Positions 45,597-55,053 are shown, counted from the stretch's first letter. The stretch: 64,000 nucleotides of DNA from Nostoc sp. PCC 7107 (GCF_000316625.1 NC_019676.1:3800501-3864500); one strand, 5' to 3'. Notes: generated from the letters alone by a model not told the origin. Numbers and translations are program-made.

Positions 45597-46763
45597 TTAT
45601 GGAGTTAGATATAATTTCTTTGTTGACGTGGCTTGTTGGATAGCTTGCTTCAATCCTTGCGCCATCTTTTCTGGAGTGTAATTAGAAATAATTTGGTGCG
45701 ATCGCACTCCCATCTTTTTTCTCAAAGCTTCGTCTGCAATCAAACACTGCAAGGCTTGGGATAATCTAGCAGCATCTTTGACTGGGACGATAAATCCATT
45801 AGCTTGATCTTCTACTAAGTCTTCAACCGCACCGGCTGTGGCAGAACAAATAATCGGCAAACTTGCAGTCATCGCTTCGTTAAGTACTAGTCCCCAAGTG
45901 TCGCTGCGAGTGGGAAAGACAAAAATATCTGCGATCGCATAATACTGGACTAAAGTGCTTTGCGGTTGAAAACCTGTAAAAACAACATTACTCAATCTAT
46001 TTTCTTGACAATATAGATAATACTGTTGTGCTTGTGGCCCATCACCAGCAATCACTAAGTTCACGGGCTTGTCTTGTGATAGTTGGGCAAATGCCTCTAA
46101 TAATTCTGGGATGCCTTTTTCATCAATTAATCTACTTACACAAAGAATCACCAGACCTTGCATACCAAGCTTGTGTTTCAATAGTTCTTGGTTTTGGCGG
46201 TAACGTTCTGTTTCCGATACAAAGAAATTGTGATCAACAGCGTTAGGAGCAATCCAAATCGAGTTTTTGTTTGCTCCTAGATGTTGCAAGTAATCTCTTT
46301 GTGCCTTACCTGGTACGATATAACCATCAGTTTTGCTTACAATCCAACGTTTCAAAGCCTCTTTATATCTGCTGTCAGAGCGTTCATCTTTTAGCGTACT
46401 CTCCGACCAAATCAAGAAACGGGTTCGGGTTAGTTGAGCATACACCAGAGCTAACCAGTAAGTGTAATGATGCCATCCTCCACAAATAATTACATCTGGT
46501 TTTTGCTGCCGCAGCTGATAAATTACTCCTGGGTTTAAAAAAGTAGGCGCACTTTGGTAAGCTTTGCCTACTTGTAAACCCCACAGCACTCGGTAAGTAA
46601 ACTGAATTTCTTGTTTGGATACCTGCCAACTTCTGCGGCTCTCTGTTTCCGCTAGAAAAAATACTTCTAATTCAATATCTGCGTCTTGAGCCAGACAATT
46701 AAACGGAGGGATACGGTAAGGTGAAATAATCTCTGTTAGGATAATTACTTTCAGCTTTTTCAT
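45597..46763 (-). CDS. family 4 glycosyltransferase
   Basis: 388 residues, GT-B fold. C-terminal nucleotide-sugar site: VILCVSRLIDEKGIPELLEAF, LVIAGDGPQ, FVFPTRSDTWGLVLNEAMTASLPIICSATAGAVEDLVED with the E-x7-E pattern. Last gene of the polysaccharide operon; overlaps the preceding GT gene by 4 bases, so they are coupled. Cytoplasmic side of the membrane; sugar unknown. Confidence 0.9.
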   Translation of the reverse strand: MKKLKVIILTEIISPYRIPPFNCLAQDADIELEVFFLAETESRRSWQVSKQEIQFTYRVLWGLQVGKAYQSAPTFLNPGVIYQLRQQKPDVIICGGWHHYTYWLALVYAQLTRTRFLIWSESTLKDERSDSRYKEALKRWIVSKTDGYIVPGKAQRDYLQHLGANKNSIWIAPNAVDHNFFVSETERYRQNQELLKHKLGMQGLVILCVSRLIDEKGIPELLEAFAQLSQDKPVNLVIAGDGPQAQQYYLYCQENRLSNVVFTGFQPQSTLVQYYAIADIFVFPTRSDTWGLVLNEAMTASLPIICSATAGAVEDLVEDQANGFIVPVKDAARLSQALQCLIADEALRKKMGVRSHQIISNYTPEKMAQGLKQAIQQATSTKKLYLTP

Positions 46764-47890
46764 ATCATTTCATATATGCGAAAGATTTCTTGCTGCATCT
46801 TCTCTAAAGAAAACTTTGATTGCACTAGTTCTAATCCTTTGCATCCCATTGTGCAAGCAGATTCAGGATTTTGTATTAAGCTATCAATAGCCTCTGACAA
46901 AAGTTGAACATTGCCTACAGGTACTAATAAGCCTGTTTCTTGATGACTAACAATTTCTTGAACTCCTCCTACATTTGTAGCAACGACAGGTTTACCTGCT
47001 GCCATAGCTTCTAAAATAACTAAAGGTAAACCCTCTGCATCCGAAGGTAAAACAAGTAAATCCGCAGCTGCTAAAAGTTGCGGAATATCAAAACGCTGAC
47101 CTAAAAACCAGACGAAATCATTAATTTTTAAATCAAACGCCATATCTTCTAAATATTGACGATATGCTCCATTTTGTTCTAAATCTTCACCTATAATTAG
47201 GTAAATTATTTTTTGAGTGCGATCGCGCAAACTCCCAGCAGCTTGAAGTAAAATATGTTGACCTTTGCTCTTACAAAGTCTACCGACATGAACAACTACT
47301 GGGACATGGCAGGGAATATTTAAATTCTGACGAGCAATTTCTGGTGTAATTTTTAATTCAGTATGTAAAGGCGTACCGTTATAAACTACGTGAAATTTAC
47401 GCTCATCAAAGCCTTCAGCAATTAATTCTTGCTTGACTTGTTCAGAAACAGCAATAATAGCAGCGCAGCAAAAACGACTAGTCAACCAGTTAAGAGCTTT
47501 TTGGTAACTTCTGACAAAACCATTGTTACTAAGAGGATCTCGCAAGTGTGCGTGGATAATTACTGGTATACCAGCTAACTTACCAGCAATACAAGCCAAA
47601 ATAGAGCCAGCAAAGGGAGCATGAACGTGAATTAAATCAACTTCCTGCTTTCTAGCTAACTTAGCCATATTTATAGCTGCATCCCAATGAAAAGAGCGAC
47701 TAGTATTTAGATGATAAATACTGACACCTCTTTGCCGCAGCATCTCACAAAAAGACCCCTCAGTTGGTGAGTTAACTAACACATCCCAACCTCGACGTAG
47801 AGCTTCATCTATAATATTAAGACAAACAATATTACCACCTGTTACCTGACCATTAATAATGGGGTAAAGAATTTTAGGTTTAGTATTCAT
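46760..47890 (-). CDS. family 4 glycosyltransferase
   Basis: 376 residues. N-terminal GGNIVCLNIIDEALRRGWDVLV, middle HVHAPFAGSILACIAGKLAG, and C-terminal VVVHVGRLCKSKGQHILLQAAG, LLVLPSDAEGLPLVILEAMAAGKPVVATNVGGVQEIV, the GT4 pattern. Overlaps the methyltransferase gene by 11 bases. Third glycosyl transfer step candidate of the operon. Confidence 0.9.
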   Translation of the reverse strand: MNTKPKILYPIINGQVTGGNIVCLNIIDEALRRGWDVLVNSPTEGSFCEMLRQRGVSIYHLNTSRSFHWDAAINMAKLARKQEVDLIHVHAPFAGSILACIAGKLAGIPVIIHAHLRDPLSNNGFVRSYQKALNWLTSRFCCAAIIAVSEQVKQELIAEGFDERKFHVVYNGTPLHTELKITPEIARQNLNIPCHVPVVVHVGRLCKSKGQHILLQAAGSLRDRTQKIIYLIIGEDLEQNGAYRQYLEDMAFDLKINDFVWFLGQRFDIPQLLAAADLLVLPSDAEGLPLVILEAMAAGKPVVATNVGGVQEIVSHQETGLLVPVGNVQLLSEAIDSLIQNPESACTMGCKGLELVQSKFSLEKMQQEIFRIYEMI

Positions 47891-48683
47891 CAGTCTTTTT
47901 TGTACCTAGCAGAACCAAGTCTGCTCCACAAAAGTTATCTAAGAAACTTGCACGCTCTATAATTTGTGACTTAGCAACAGATGAACCGAAAAGTTTTTGA
48001 GCAAAATTAGTTGATCTGTAGATTTGGATATATCTTTGGAAGTCGCTTAAAAATGCTGAACCAATAACTTTTAAATTACTTAACTTAAGAGAGTTAGCCA
48101 GTTGGAACAATTCATGACGAGAAAAAGCCCCTTCATAACCCAAATACCACTTTTTTTGGTGCTGAAGATAAGCTTTTAAAATTTCATGCGGTAAAAATGC
48201 TATATTTGGAACGCTAATGGCGATAATCCCGCCTTCTCGCACTAGATTAATATGAGATTCTATCATTTTTAAGCGTTCGGGATACAGAAAATGTTCTACT
48301 GTACCAAAAGACATAGCAACATTGTACTGACCATGTATATTAGGGTTTAAATTCAGCGCATCTTGAAGCAAAAATTTTGCTTTTAAATTATTAGATCGAA
48401 AGCATTGTTGTGCTAAATCAAGTGCTTGTTCACTGTAATCTAATAAAGTTACATCTGCACCTAAAGTGGCAAAAATAAAACTATAAATGCCTAATCCTGA
48501 ACCTACTTCAATAGTTTTGAGTTTGTCAATATCTCCTATACAAGTATGGATATAATTTTGAATTTTCTTTCCTCTAATACTATTTGATTCACGTTTTACC
48601 CACTGCCAAAATTCAGTCATATTTTTTTCGGTTGACTGACTCCACACTTGATTCCACAAATAAGGATTACTGGTTATTTGCAT
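47880..48683 (-). CDS. class I SAM-dependent methyltransferase
   Basis: About 267 residues from the ATG at 48683 with AGGA upstream; a GTG at 48704 would add 7. SAM-binding motif VGSGLGIYSFIFATLGADVTLLDYSEQALDLA, then LNLNPNIHGQYNVAMSFGTVEHF, a UbiG/Mtase_11-like profile. Probably methylates a sugar or a lipid-linked intermediate of the polysaccharide. Confidence 0.87.
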   Translation of the reverse strand: MQITSNPYLWNQVWSQSTEKNMTEFWQWVKRESNSIRGKKIQNYIHTCIGDIDKLKTIEVGSGLGIYSFIFATLGADVTLLDYSEQALDLAQQCFRSNNLKAKFLLQDALNLNPNIHGQYNVAMSFGTVEHFLYPERLKMIESHINLVREGGIIAISVPNIAFLPHEILKAYLQHQKKWYLGYEGAFSRHELFQLANSLKLSNLKVIGSAFLSDFQRYIQIYRSTNFAQKLFGSSVAKSQIIERASFLDNFCGADLVLLGTKKTDEY

Positions 48684-48700
48684 TTTAAATTTCCTGCTTT

Positions 48701-49318
48701 TCACATAGTTAGGTAAGATTGTTCGCGTTCGTCACTATTACTTAAATTGCGAATCTTTTTAGCTGGAATACCTGCCCATAATTCATTTGCTGGAACTGCT
48801 TTTGTGACAACACTCCCTGCACCAATGACTGAGTTATTTCCAATGAAGCAACCAGGAAGGACAATAGTACCTGCACCTATCCAAACATTCTCGCCAATAA
48901 TAATTCCCGTTTTGGTTTCGTCCCAAGATAAATTACCAGATGTTTGCTTGGTGGAGATTACATGATTAGATGCTATGAGCGATACTTGTTGAGCAATTTT
49001 GGTATCGCGCCCAATTAGAATTTCGCCCCCCGCAGCCCGAATATTAGCATGAGAACCAATAAACACCCGTTCTTGAATTATCAATTGACCTCTAGTTTTA
49101 CTGTCAGCAGACTTAGCTAACACTACAATTTCAGAAAAAGCACCAATGCAAACATCAGGTGCAATGAGTACCGCATTGATATCGTCAAATTGAAATACTG
49201 ATGGAAAAGAAATGTATACTCCTGGATTGTGATACATTACTTCCTGTTGCGCCCACCATTCTTTAATTAAATATTTAGGCGCTCTTAGTACAGATTTAAT
49301 TCTATGCCATAATTTCAT
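48701..49318 (-). CDS. hexapeptide-repeat acyltransferase
   Basis: 205 residues of the left-handed beta-helix type: QIIQERVFIGSHANIRAAGGEILIGRDTKIAQQVSLIASNH, GIIIGENVWIGAGTIVLPGCFIGNNSVIGAGSVVTKAVPANELWAGIPAKKIR. Presumably O-acetylates a sugar of the surface polymer. Its 3' end meets the methyltransferase start. Confidence 0.88.
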   Translation of the reverse strand: MKLWHRIKSVLRAPKYLIKEWWAQQEVMYHNPGVYISFPSVFQFDDINAVLIAPDVCIGAFSEIVVLAKSADSKTRGQLIIQERVFIGSHANIRAAGGEILIGRDTKIAQQVSLIASNHVISTKQTSGNLSWDETKTGIIIGENVWIGAGTIVLPGCFIGNNSVIGAGSVVTKAVPANELWAGIPAKKIRNLSNSDEREQSYLTM

Positions 49319-49331
49319 TTAGTTAATAAAA

Positions 49332-50492
49332 TTATTGATATTTAGGTATAGTTTTTAACACTTGCTCCATTACAGCCCAAGTTTCACTTGCACATTTGTC
49401 CCAAGAAAACTTAGCTGCTTGTTGCTGTGCTAACCAGGAACGGTAGTGTGCTTGGCTAGAGTTTGTCAACAGTGTAACTAATTTATCAGCCAGCGTCGCA
49501 GTATCATTGAGAGGAACTAAATAGCCTCCATCATTAACAACCTCTGGTAAAGAAGCTACATTAGAAGCTATCGCCACCGTTCCCGTCGCCATTGCTTCGC
49601 AAACTTGCAATCCGAAGCCTTCGTAAAGGGACATCTCTAGATAGATGTCTGCGTCACGATACAGAATAGGTACATCGTCATTGGGGACAAACCCAGTAAA
49701 GTAAAGTCTGTCTAAACAACCTAGTTCAGTAGCTATTTGCATTAAATTAGATTTTTGCCAGTCTGGACAACGCCCAGCAATAACTAAAGTGTGAGGAACT
49801 AGATCAGTAATTCTACCAAAAGCCTGCACTACTTGTTCGGGAACTTCACGGCGATCGCCTGTGGCATAAATCAAAATATATGGTTGTGGTATAGATTTAC
49901 ACCAATTTGATGAAGATTGTGTGGCTGCTTGGAAGAATCTATGATCTGCGGCTGCGTAAGTAACACTGACTTTTTCAGGACTAACTTGAAACTCTTTGAT
50001 TAAAGCAGTTGCTGTACTTTGAGAAACTGCGAGTAAATGAACTGCCCGACGGCAAGTATTTGGTAATACTATTTCAGTCAAACATTGACTTAAAAACTCA
50101 TACCAAGATTGATTGCAAAAATTTTTAGTCTGCTGACGATAAAGATGAGGTAATTCATGAATGGCCAGAATATATTGCACAGGTAAATAAGGGAGTGCAG
50201 TTTCTCCTAATATATGTAATAAATCTGGTTTAAGTTCTTTTAATAAGTTAGGTAGAGTGAAAAAATGCCAGAGATGCACTGAGTTTAACTGTAATGTATA
50301 TATTCTCCAGTTAAGACTGGTAATTTTAAGCAAGCTAACAGCTTCTTGACGTATTAATATAGTAAAACGAGCGATAGGGTTTAACTTTTGTAATGCTTGT
50401 AATAAAGATATAGCATAAACTGTTGCACCTTTACCATTTAAAACAATACAAGTAGCATCTATACATATATGAGAGTAATTGTTTAGCAGCAT
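49332..50492 (-). CDS. family 4 glycosyltransferase
   Basis: 386 residues. N-terminal KGATVYAISLLQALQKL, middle HELPHLYRQQ, C-terminal LVIAGRCPDWQ, DRLYFTGFVPNDDVPILYRDADIYLEMSLYEGFGLQVCEAMATGTVAIASNVASLPEVV. GT4 fold complete. Thirteen bases upstream of the acyltransferase gene. Confidence 0.9.
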   Translation of the reverse strand: MLLNNYSHICIDATCIVLNGKGATVYAISLLQALQKLNPIARFTILIRQEAVSLLKITSLNWRIYTLQLNSVHLWHFFTLPNLLKELKPDLLHILGETALPYLPVQYILAIHELPHLYRQQTKNFCNQSWYEFLSQCLTEIVLPNTCRRAVHLLAVSQSTATALIKEFQVSPEKVSVTYAAADHRFFQAATQSSSNWCKSIPQPYILIYATGDRREVPEQVVQAFGRITDLVPHTLVIAGRCPDWQKSNLMQIATELGCLDRLYFTGFVPNDDVPILYRDADIYLEMSLYEGFGLQVCEAMATGTVAIASNVASLPEVVNDGGYLVPLNDTATLADKLVTLLTNSSQAHYRSWLAQQQAAKFSWDKCASETWAVMEQVLKTIPKYQ

Positions 50493-50517
50493 GAATGGAT
50501 AATTTAATTTTGTACTT

Positions 50518-52050
50518 CTATATTTTCAATTTTCTATTTTGGCTACTTATCAACATACTTTTTATTTGATATTTATACCATAGAAATAATAAACCATAGT
50601 TTATTACCGTTACTATGCCTATACTAATTATCTGTATTTCAGGAAAATAAGATTGTAATTGAAAATTTATAAAACTAACTGTAAAACAGATGATCATAGG
50701 GATGAGTGTGTCTTGAAATAGCCAACGCAAATATTCATTAGGTAAAATATAAAAATGGGTAATTCGAGAAAATAAAAGATAGTATACGGTATTTAAGATA
50801 GCCCAAATTATGGCTGCACCTATTAACTCGAAACGCGGCAAAAGTAAAAAAAACATTGGCGTTGCAAATAATACACTAAAAGTACCAAATAAAGCATAGA
50901 TTTGTGGTTTACCAATTGCTAGTTGTAAGAGATATTGGACTTGAATCATACTACCCATCAGTATTCCAAATGATAATAATCGCAACGGCTCAGATGCTTG
51001 TGTTATAACTTCTGGTGAATGAGTCCAAATTTCTAGAACAGTGGGAGCAAAGAATATAAATACCGTTGCTATGGGTGTAATTAAAATAGTTATAAACAAG
51101 CTGCTTTTATGAAAAGCATATTTAAGTTTATCTATTTTACCTTGAGCTATAAGGATAGTTAAATGTGGTGAAATCGCCACCATGAATGGTTGAAAAATCG
51201 TAATTATACTGCTGGCTAAAGTGTAGGCGATCGCATAATAGCCAAATTTCTCTAAACTTACAAATTTTGACAATAATATTTTATCTAACTGAGTCAATAG
51301 TAACGAAACTAAGGTTGTCCAATTGACTGTCATCGCAAATTGCCAAATTTGCTGGATAATCTTTATCTCGAAACGAGCTTGAATATTTTTTATAGGTAAG
51401 TTCTGCCAAGCTAAAATTACAAATAGAAAAACTTCAATAACTGCTATTAGCCCTTGCCAAAAGAGAAAAAATACAATTGTACGTGATACCCATAATAAAA
51501 TTGCTATTCCTCCTAAATCTCGCAAAGTTATAATTAAACATTCAAAAATATTTAAACTCACCTGTTTTTCTAGACCAATCAAAGTGCTTTTATAAGGAGT
51601 AATAGCCCAACGAATAGCTATTGTGAATCCTAAAATGACAACAGCCCAATGTATAGTTTCAGAATTAAGTTTATCTGCTTTTAACCATTGAGTAGAAATT
51701 ATTGGAGTTAGTAGCACCAGGAGTATAATTAAAGCCACACTCATGCACCAATAAATAATTTCTGCGGTTTTTAATAAATTAGGAATAGTAGTTTTTGACT
51801 CTATAGTGGAGTTGCGTAAAGCTACTTCTCGATTGAGGGTTGTACCTAAACCTAAATCAAGTAAATTGATAAAAGAAGTTATGGTGTAAAATGCTCCGAT
51901 TAAACCGTAAGCTTCTATCCCTAAATAATATAAGTAAATTGGGACTAATAAAAAGCTGAGAAGATTAGTCCAGAGTTTGCTGATGTAGTTGGTAATTATA
52001 TTTAGCTTTAATTGTGATAAGGAAACATAATTTTTTATTAGTTTATTCAT
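50518..52050 (-). CDS. Wzx-type oligosaccharide flippase
   Basis: About 510 residues from the ATG at 52050, with 12-14 hydrophobic helices and the MATE/Wzx pattern (YISKLWTNLLSFLLVPIYLYYLGIEAYGLIGAFYTITSFINLLDLGLGTTLNREVA). Flips lipid-linked oligosaccharide across the inner membrane. First gene of the six-gene operon Wzx-GT-acyltransferase-methyltransferase-GT-GT; no Wzy polymerase or chain-length regulator is seen. Confidence 0.9.
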   Translation of the reverse strand: MNKLIKNYVSLSQLKLNIITNYISKLWTNLLSFLLVPIYLYYLGIEAYGLIGAFYTITSFINLLDLGLGTTLNREVALRNSTIESKTTIPNLLKTAEIIYWCMSVALIILLVLLTPIISTQWLKADKLNSETIHWAVVILGFTIAIRWAITPYKSTLIGLEKQVSLNIFECLIITLRDLGGIAILLWVSRTIVFFLFWQGLIAVIEVFLFVILAWQNLPIKNIQARFEIKIIQQIWQFAMTVNWTTLVSLLLTQLDKILLSKFVSLEKFGYYAIAYTLASSIITIFQPFMVAISPHLTILIAQGKIDKLKYAFHKSSLFITILITPIATVFIFFAPTVLEIWTHSPEVITQASEPLRLLSFGILMGSMIQVQYLLQLAIGKPQIYALFGTFSVLFATPMFFLLLPRFELIGAAIIWAILNTVYYLLFSRITHFYILPNEYLRWLFQDTLIPMIICFTVSFINFQLQSYFPEIQIISIGIVTVINYGLLFLWYKYQIKSMLISSQNRKLKI

Positions 52051-52242
52051 TTTGATATAATTTGTTACAAACAATTACACAAAAGTTGAGCTTGTGAGAA
52101 GGCATTACTCACAGGCGAATATTACGGCTATTGTATAAAGATTTATTGAAAATTCAACTAGATGTTTTGCGTAAATTCCCTGAAAATTTACGTAATATCA
52201 CTGAGGCAACAATTATTGATCTAAGGTGATGATAGCTGTCGT

Positions 52243-52281
52243 TTGCTTTGCCAATTTTTGGCGAAAGAATTGGCAAAGCAA
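52243..52281. repeat. 14-bp stem hairpin
   Basis: TTGCTTTGCCAATT (52243-52256) and its perfect complement (52268-52281) with an 11-base loop, upstream of the flippase operon and of the sigma gene, in a region without genes. Could end leftward or rightward transcription; no T run. Confidence 0.6.
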
Positions 52282-52344
52282 TTTGTCGTACTTGACTACT
52301 ACTCTTACAATGTCAACAAGCCACCAAATACAAACCTTTCAACC

Positions 52345-52500
52345 CTATGATATGAAGTCCGCTTAATCACTTACGATATGTCATTGCGAGTGGAACGAAG
52401 CAATCGCCTAGATTCTGCGATTACTTCACTTCGCTATCGCTACGTACCCTGCGGGAAGCAAGCTACGTAATGACAAGTAATTTACCGGACATGATATGAC
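52345..52500. repeat. imperfect inverted-repeat element
   Basis: Ends with TATGAAGTCCG on the left and CGGACATGATATGA on the right, with inner TCATTGCGAGTGGAACGAAG and GTAATGACAAGT. A MITE-like block of a common cyanobacterial type (CATTGCGAG...GCAATCGC), no coding capacity. Confidence 0.55.
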
Positions 52501-52560
52501 ATCCTCTAAAATTACGTAAATATTTCTGTATTTTCACTTGTTTCCGTAAAAATACGGTTT

Positions 52561-52576
52561 CATCAAGCAAGTTGAT
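52561..52576 (+). promoter_or_regulatory. shared 16-bp box, copy 1 (before the sigma gene)
   Basis: CATCAAGCAAGTTGAT, an inverted repeat ATCAA-gcaag-TTGAT. An identical 16-mer occurs at 58410-58425 before the FAD oxidase gene. It lies 161 bases upstream of the sigma-factor ATG. Candidate operator or promoter element of the locus. Confidence 0.5.
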
Positions 52577-52737
52577 GTATGTAGTCTAAATACATAAGCT
52601 CAATGATGAGCTAGATAACACTTAAAAAGTCATTAAGATAGGGTGATAATAACGATTTTTGTTCTCTCAGTCGCAATCTGCACAGGCAAGCTTAACTACA
52701 TAGATTGACACGTATAGTTCATCTCCCTGAATAAGTT

Positions 52738-53469
52738 ATGATGAGTAATCAAATAATTGCAAACTCAGAATTGCATGTTTGCGCTAGTTTTTGGTGGCTA
52801 TGGCAGAAGTATCGACATTATCTTCATTCTTGCTGTCTCAAGTGGATGGGTGGAAACCCAACTGATGCTGAAGACGCGCTCAGTCGGGCAATGCTCAAGG
52901 CTTGGGAAAAGGAGCAAAAGTATGCCGGGAAAATTTCTAATTTTAAGGCTTGGCTGACAAAACTGACTCATAATCTCTGTATTGATATTCATCGAGAACG
53001 TAGTCGGGGTGAAAATCAAGTTGAAGATATAGAAGTATATACCTCTGGTGAGGAGCTAGGACTGATTTTTTGTGAGGATACACCAGAAAGTGCAATGGAT
53101 AGTAGTGAAGAAAGGACTGTAATTCTTCGTGCCGTTCATAATTTACCGCATCGGCTACGTGAGACGTTTATTCTCCACTTTTATGGAGAACTATCTTATC
53201 CAGAGATAGCCCAACAGCAAGATATTTCTTACGATAACGTCTGCAAGCGCATCTCCCAAGGACGGAAGATTTTGCGTGAGGAATTGAAAGGGTATTTTTT
53301 AGGCGAGGATGAAAATAATACAAATTTATCAGTTGCATCAACTTTGCCTGATAATACAGTGCATTCAGGAGTTAGAAAAAAAAGTCGCTCAAAAAATTCA
53401 GGAATTGGCGATGGTAATCGTCTTAAAAGTAGAAAGGCGAAAAAGAAAAAGAAATCTAATCTCGTCTAA
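52738..53469 (+). CDS. sigma-70 family (ECF-like) RNA polymerase sigma factor
   Basis: 243 residues. Region 2: NPTDAEDALSRAMLKAWEKEQKYAGKISNFKAWLTKLTHNLCIDIHRERSR. Region 4: NLPHRLRETFILHFYGELSYPEIAQQQDISYDNVCKRISQGRKILREEL. Region 3 is absent, as in ECF factors. An unusual basic tail follows (RKKSRSKNSG ... KAKKKKKSN). No anti-sigma gene is adjacent. First gene of the plus-strand peptide locus, so it may control it. Confidence 0.88.
   Translation: MMSNQIIANSELHVCASFWWLWQKYRHYLHSCCLKWMGGNPTDAEDALSRAMLKAWEKEQKYAGKISNFKAWLTKLTHNLCIDIHRERSRGENQVEDIEVYTSGEELGLIFCEDTPESAMDSSEERTVILRAVHNLPHRLRETFILHFYGELSYPEIAQQQDISYDNVCKRISQGRKILREELKGYFLGEDENNTNLSVASTLPDNTVHSGVRKKSRSKNSGIGDGNRLKSRKAKKKKKSNLV
53387..53432 (+). 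repeat. ~46-bp repeat, copy A (end of sigma gene)
   Basis: Sequence of the type CTCAAAAAATTCAGGAATTGGCGATGG...AATCGTCTTAAAAG inside the sigma gene's 3' coding end. Copies B, C and D at 54056-54103, 54749-54800 and 55054-55102 are non-coding and each precedes another small gene. Confidence 0.7.
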
Positions 53470-53512
53470 CCACTAAATTACAACTTGACGCAAGAATAGT
53501 TGGGGAAAACTT

Positions 53513-53758
53513 ATGTTTGTTCAGAAAGATATAGAAATGGGACAGTTCGATGTAAGTGTACAGATCGACATGAATCAAAATTTTCAACTTGTTCCAGAAA
53601 ATCCAGAGACATTCAATGTAAATATGCCATTTCTTTTATTTCGCACTCCCAATCGACCAAATATTCAGGTTGATAACCCGCAACAAAATATACTATATCG
53701 TGTAGAAAATAATAATGGAAATCTAGTTGTTGAGGAGTATCCGATAGAGAACAATTAA
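53513..53758 (+). CDS. small protein of unknown function
   Basis: 81 residues, no cysteines, beta-rich and Asn/Pro-rich (NMPFLLFRTPNRPNIQVDNPQQNILYRVENNNGNL). GGGGAAAA precedes the ATG. The last codons (EEYPIENN) and the bases after the stop align with the EENQSENEDNR leader region of the precursor at 54823, so the gene appears fused to or overwriting the start of a damaged precursor copy. No family recognised. Confidence 0.5.
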   Translation: MFVQKDIEMGQFDVSVQIDMNQNFQLVPENPETFNVNMPFLLFRTPNRPNIQVDNPQQNILYRVENNNGNLVVEEYPIENN

Positions 53759-54025
53759 GAGGATAATCGACTTCCTTATGAAGCGCCCTTGTTAGGCAAG
53801 CATGGCAAAGTAAATGATAAGTAAGTAGGCACAATTAAACCGAACTGTGTAAACTTATGTAAAGCGGCAGAAAGGCTTTAAATATAAGCTTTTAAGCGAT
53901 TTACATTTCTTAATCTAGTGGTATTTTTTAGCGCCCACCTACTTACTACTACCACTGTGCCGTTCAACGCAATTTTTGATAATCCCTTCGCACCAGTAAG
54001 TGATTTTAGTTTTGCTTTGCTATAG
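53759..54025 (+). pseudogene. RiPP-precursor-like gene, copy 1, broken by a MITE
   Basis: After the stop of the previous gene the frame reads EDNRLPYEAPLLGKHGKVND, then a 128-bp insertion, then TTTVPFNAIFDNPFAPVSDFSFALL and a stop at 54025. This is the leader-core order of the intact gene at 54823-55023, lacking its start and split in the middle. From the core on, DNA is close to identical to the second copy. Confidence 0.8.
53820..53947. mobile_element. 128-bp MITE inside precursor copy 1
   Basis: Ends AGTAAGTAGG and CCTACTTACT are perfect inverted repeats. The uninterrupted copy at 54823 reads GATACTACT at the same point, which locates the insertion between GATA and CTAC; a TA target duplication is likely. 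No coding capacity. Confidence 0.75.
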
Positions 54026-54055
54026 CGTGCATCAGGTAGTTAGGAAATAAGGTTC

Positions 54056-54103
54056 TAACTCGAAAAATTCAGAAATTGACGACTGAAATCGTCTTAAAGG
54101 TGG
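54056..54103 (+). repeat. ~46-bp repeat, copy B
   Basis: CTAACTCGAAAAATTCAGAA... then GACGA-ctgaaa-TCGTC, a small hairpin, and TTAAAGG. It is 78 bases identical with copy D at an offset of 998 bases, the sign of a tandem duplication. Precedes the small exported protein gene. Confidence 0.75.
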
Positions 54104-54223
54104 AGATACGAAAGGGAAAAATCAATCCGATTTCGTCTTGCCACAAAATTGCAAATTGACAAAAGAGGCGGTTTTAGTAGTAACTGTCAAAAACTAGAAG
54201 GAATAAAAAGGAGACTGAGGATC

Positions 54224-54541
54224 ATGTTAAAAAAACTTATGCTCAAGCTAATCACATTAATCATAACTATGGTGTTTATGGTATCCTACACCACTTCAGC
54301 ACTGGCAGTACCAATTACTATTAACGCACATGCCGAGGTTGGAATTAATCCAAATATAAACTTAACATGTGCAGCAAGTGAAGAGAAAGAAACTACAAGC
54401 CTTTGGTTTGTGGTAAGAGTTCAGGGGAAACCAGACCAGGTAATACAACAAATTAATGTGGGAGAATATCCGAAAAAAGTGGATACGGGTGCGTCCACAG
54501 TGATTTATAACAACGGTAATAATGCAGCGAAGTGTTGGTAG
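54224..54541 (+). CDS. small exported protein
   Basis: 105 residues from the ATG at 54224, with AAGGAG upstream; the frame opens earlier at 54149 without a site. Signal peptide LITLIITMVFMVSYTTSALA, cleaved near ALA-VP. Mature part ~75 residues with two cysteines (NLTCAASEE and the penultimate AAKCW), which could pair. No family recognised. Confidence 0.6.
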   Translation: MLKKLMLKLITLIITMVFMVSYTTSALAVPITINAHAEVGINPNINLTCAASEEKETTSLWFVVRVQGKPDQVIQQINVGEYPKKVDTGASTVIYNNGNNAAKCW

Positions 54542-54748
54542 AAACAGAGAAAGAGAAGAGGGAGTGAAGAATTGTTTAGTTTGAGAAATAAATGCGATCG
54601 CTTTCTCCTTAAGCTTAAGACGAAGAAGCGGGATCGCCCTTAGTTCAATTTGACTATGATAGTGCGATTAGCTTTGGTAACAGTGCTACTACGCTAATCG
54701 CCCTTTCTTATTAATTCAACTGGTGCATTTATTTGAAAAAAAGCACCT

Positions 54749-54800
54749 AACTCAAAAAATTCAGAAATTACACTTTGGAATCGTCTTTAAAGTGTATAAG
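54749..54800 (+). repeat. ~46-bp repeat, copy C
   Basis: CTAACTCAAAAAATTCAGAA, then a diverged centre and AATCGTCTTTAAAGTGTATAAG. About 25 bases before the ATG of the intact precursor, so it lies in its leader. Confidence 0.65.
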
Positions 54801-54822
54801 CTCAAAAACGGAGGAATTAATT

Positions 54823-55023
54823 ATGGCAGAAGAAACCAAAGATAATAGTGAATCTCAAGAAGAGAATCAATCTGAAAATGAAGATAATCGACTTCCTTAC
54901 GAAGCGCCAAAATTACGCAAGCATGGCAAAGTAAATGATACTACTACTCTCACTGTGCCGTTCAACGGAGTTTTTGATAATCCCTTCATAGCACAAAGTG
55001 ATTTAAGTTTTGCTTTGCTATAG
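54823..55023 (+). CDS. RiPP-like precursor peptide, copy 2, lasso-type leader
   Basis: 66 residues from the ATG at 54823 with GGAGG 8 bases before it. An acidic N-terminal extension (EETKDNSESQEENQSENED) precedes the leader motif YEAPKLRKHGKVNDTT, which fits the YxxPxLxxxG...T pattern read by the RRE (B1) of lasso clusters. The C-terminal ~27 residues (TVPFNGVFDNPF then IAQSDLSFALL) would be the core. It shares TVPxxxxFDxPF-like residues with copy 3. No lasso cyclase is visible, so the modification is unknown. Confidence 0.65.
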   Translation: MAEETKDNSESQEENQSENEDNRLPYEAPKLRKHGKVNDTTTLTVPFNGVFDNPFIAQSDLSFALL

Positions 55024-55053
55024 CGTGCATCAGGTAGTTAGGAAATAAGGTTC

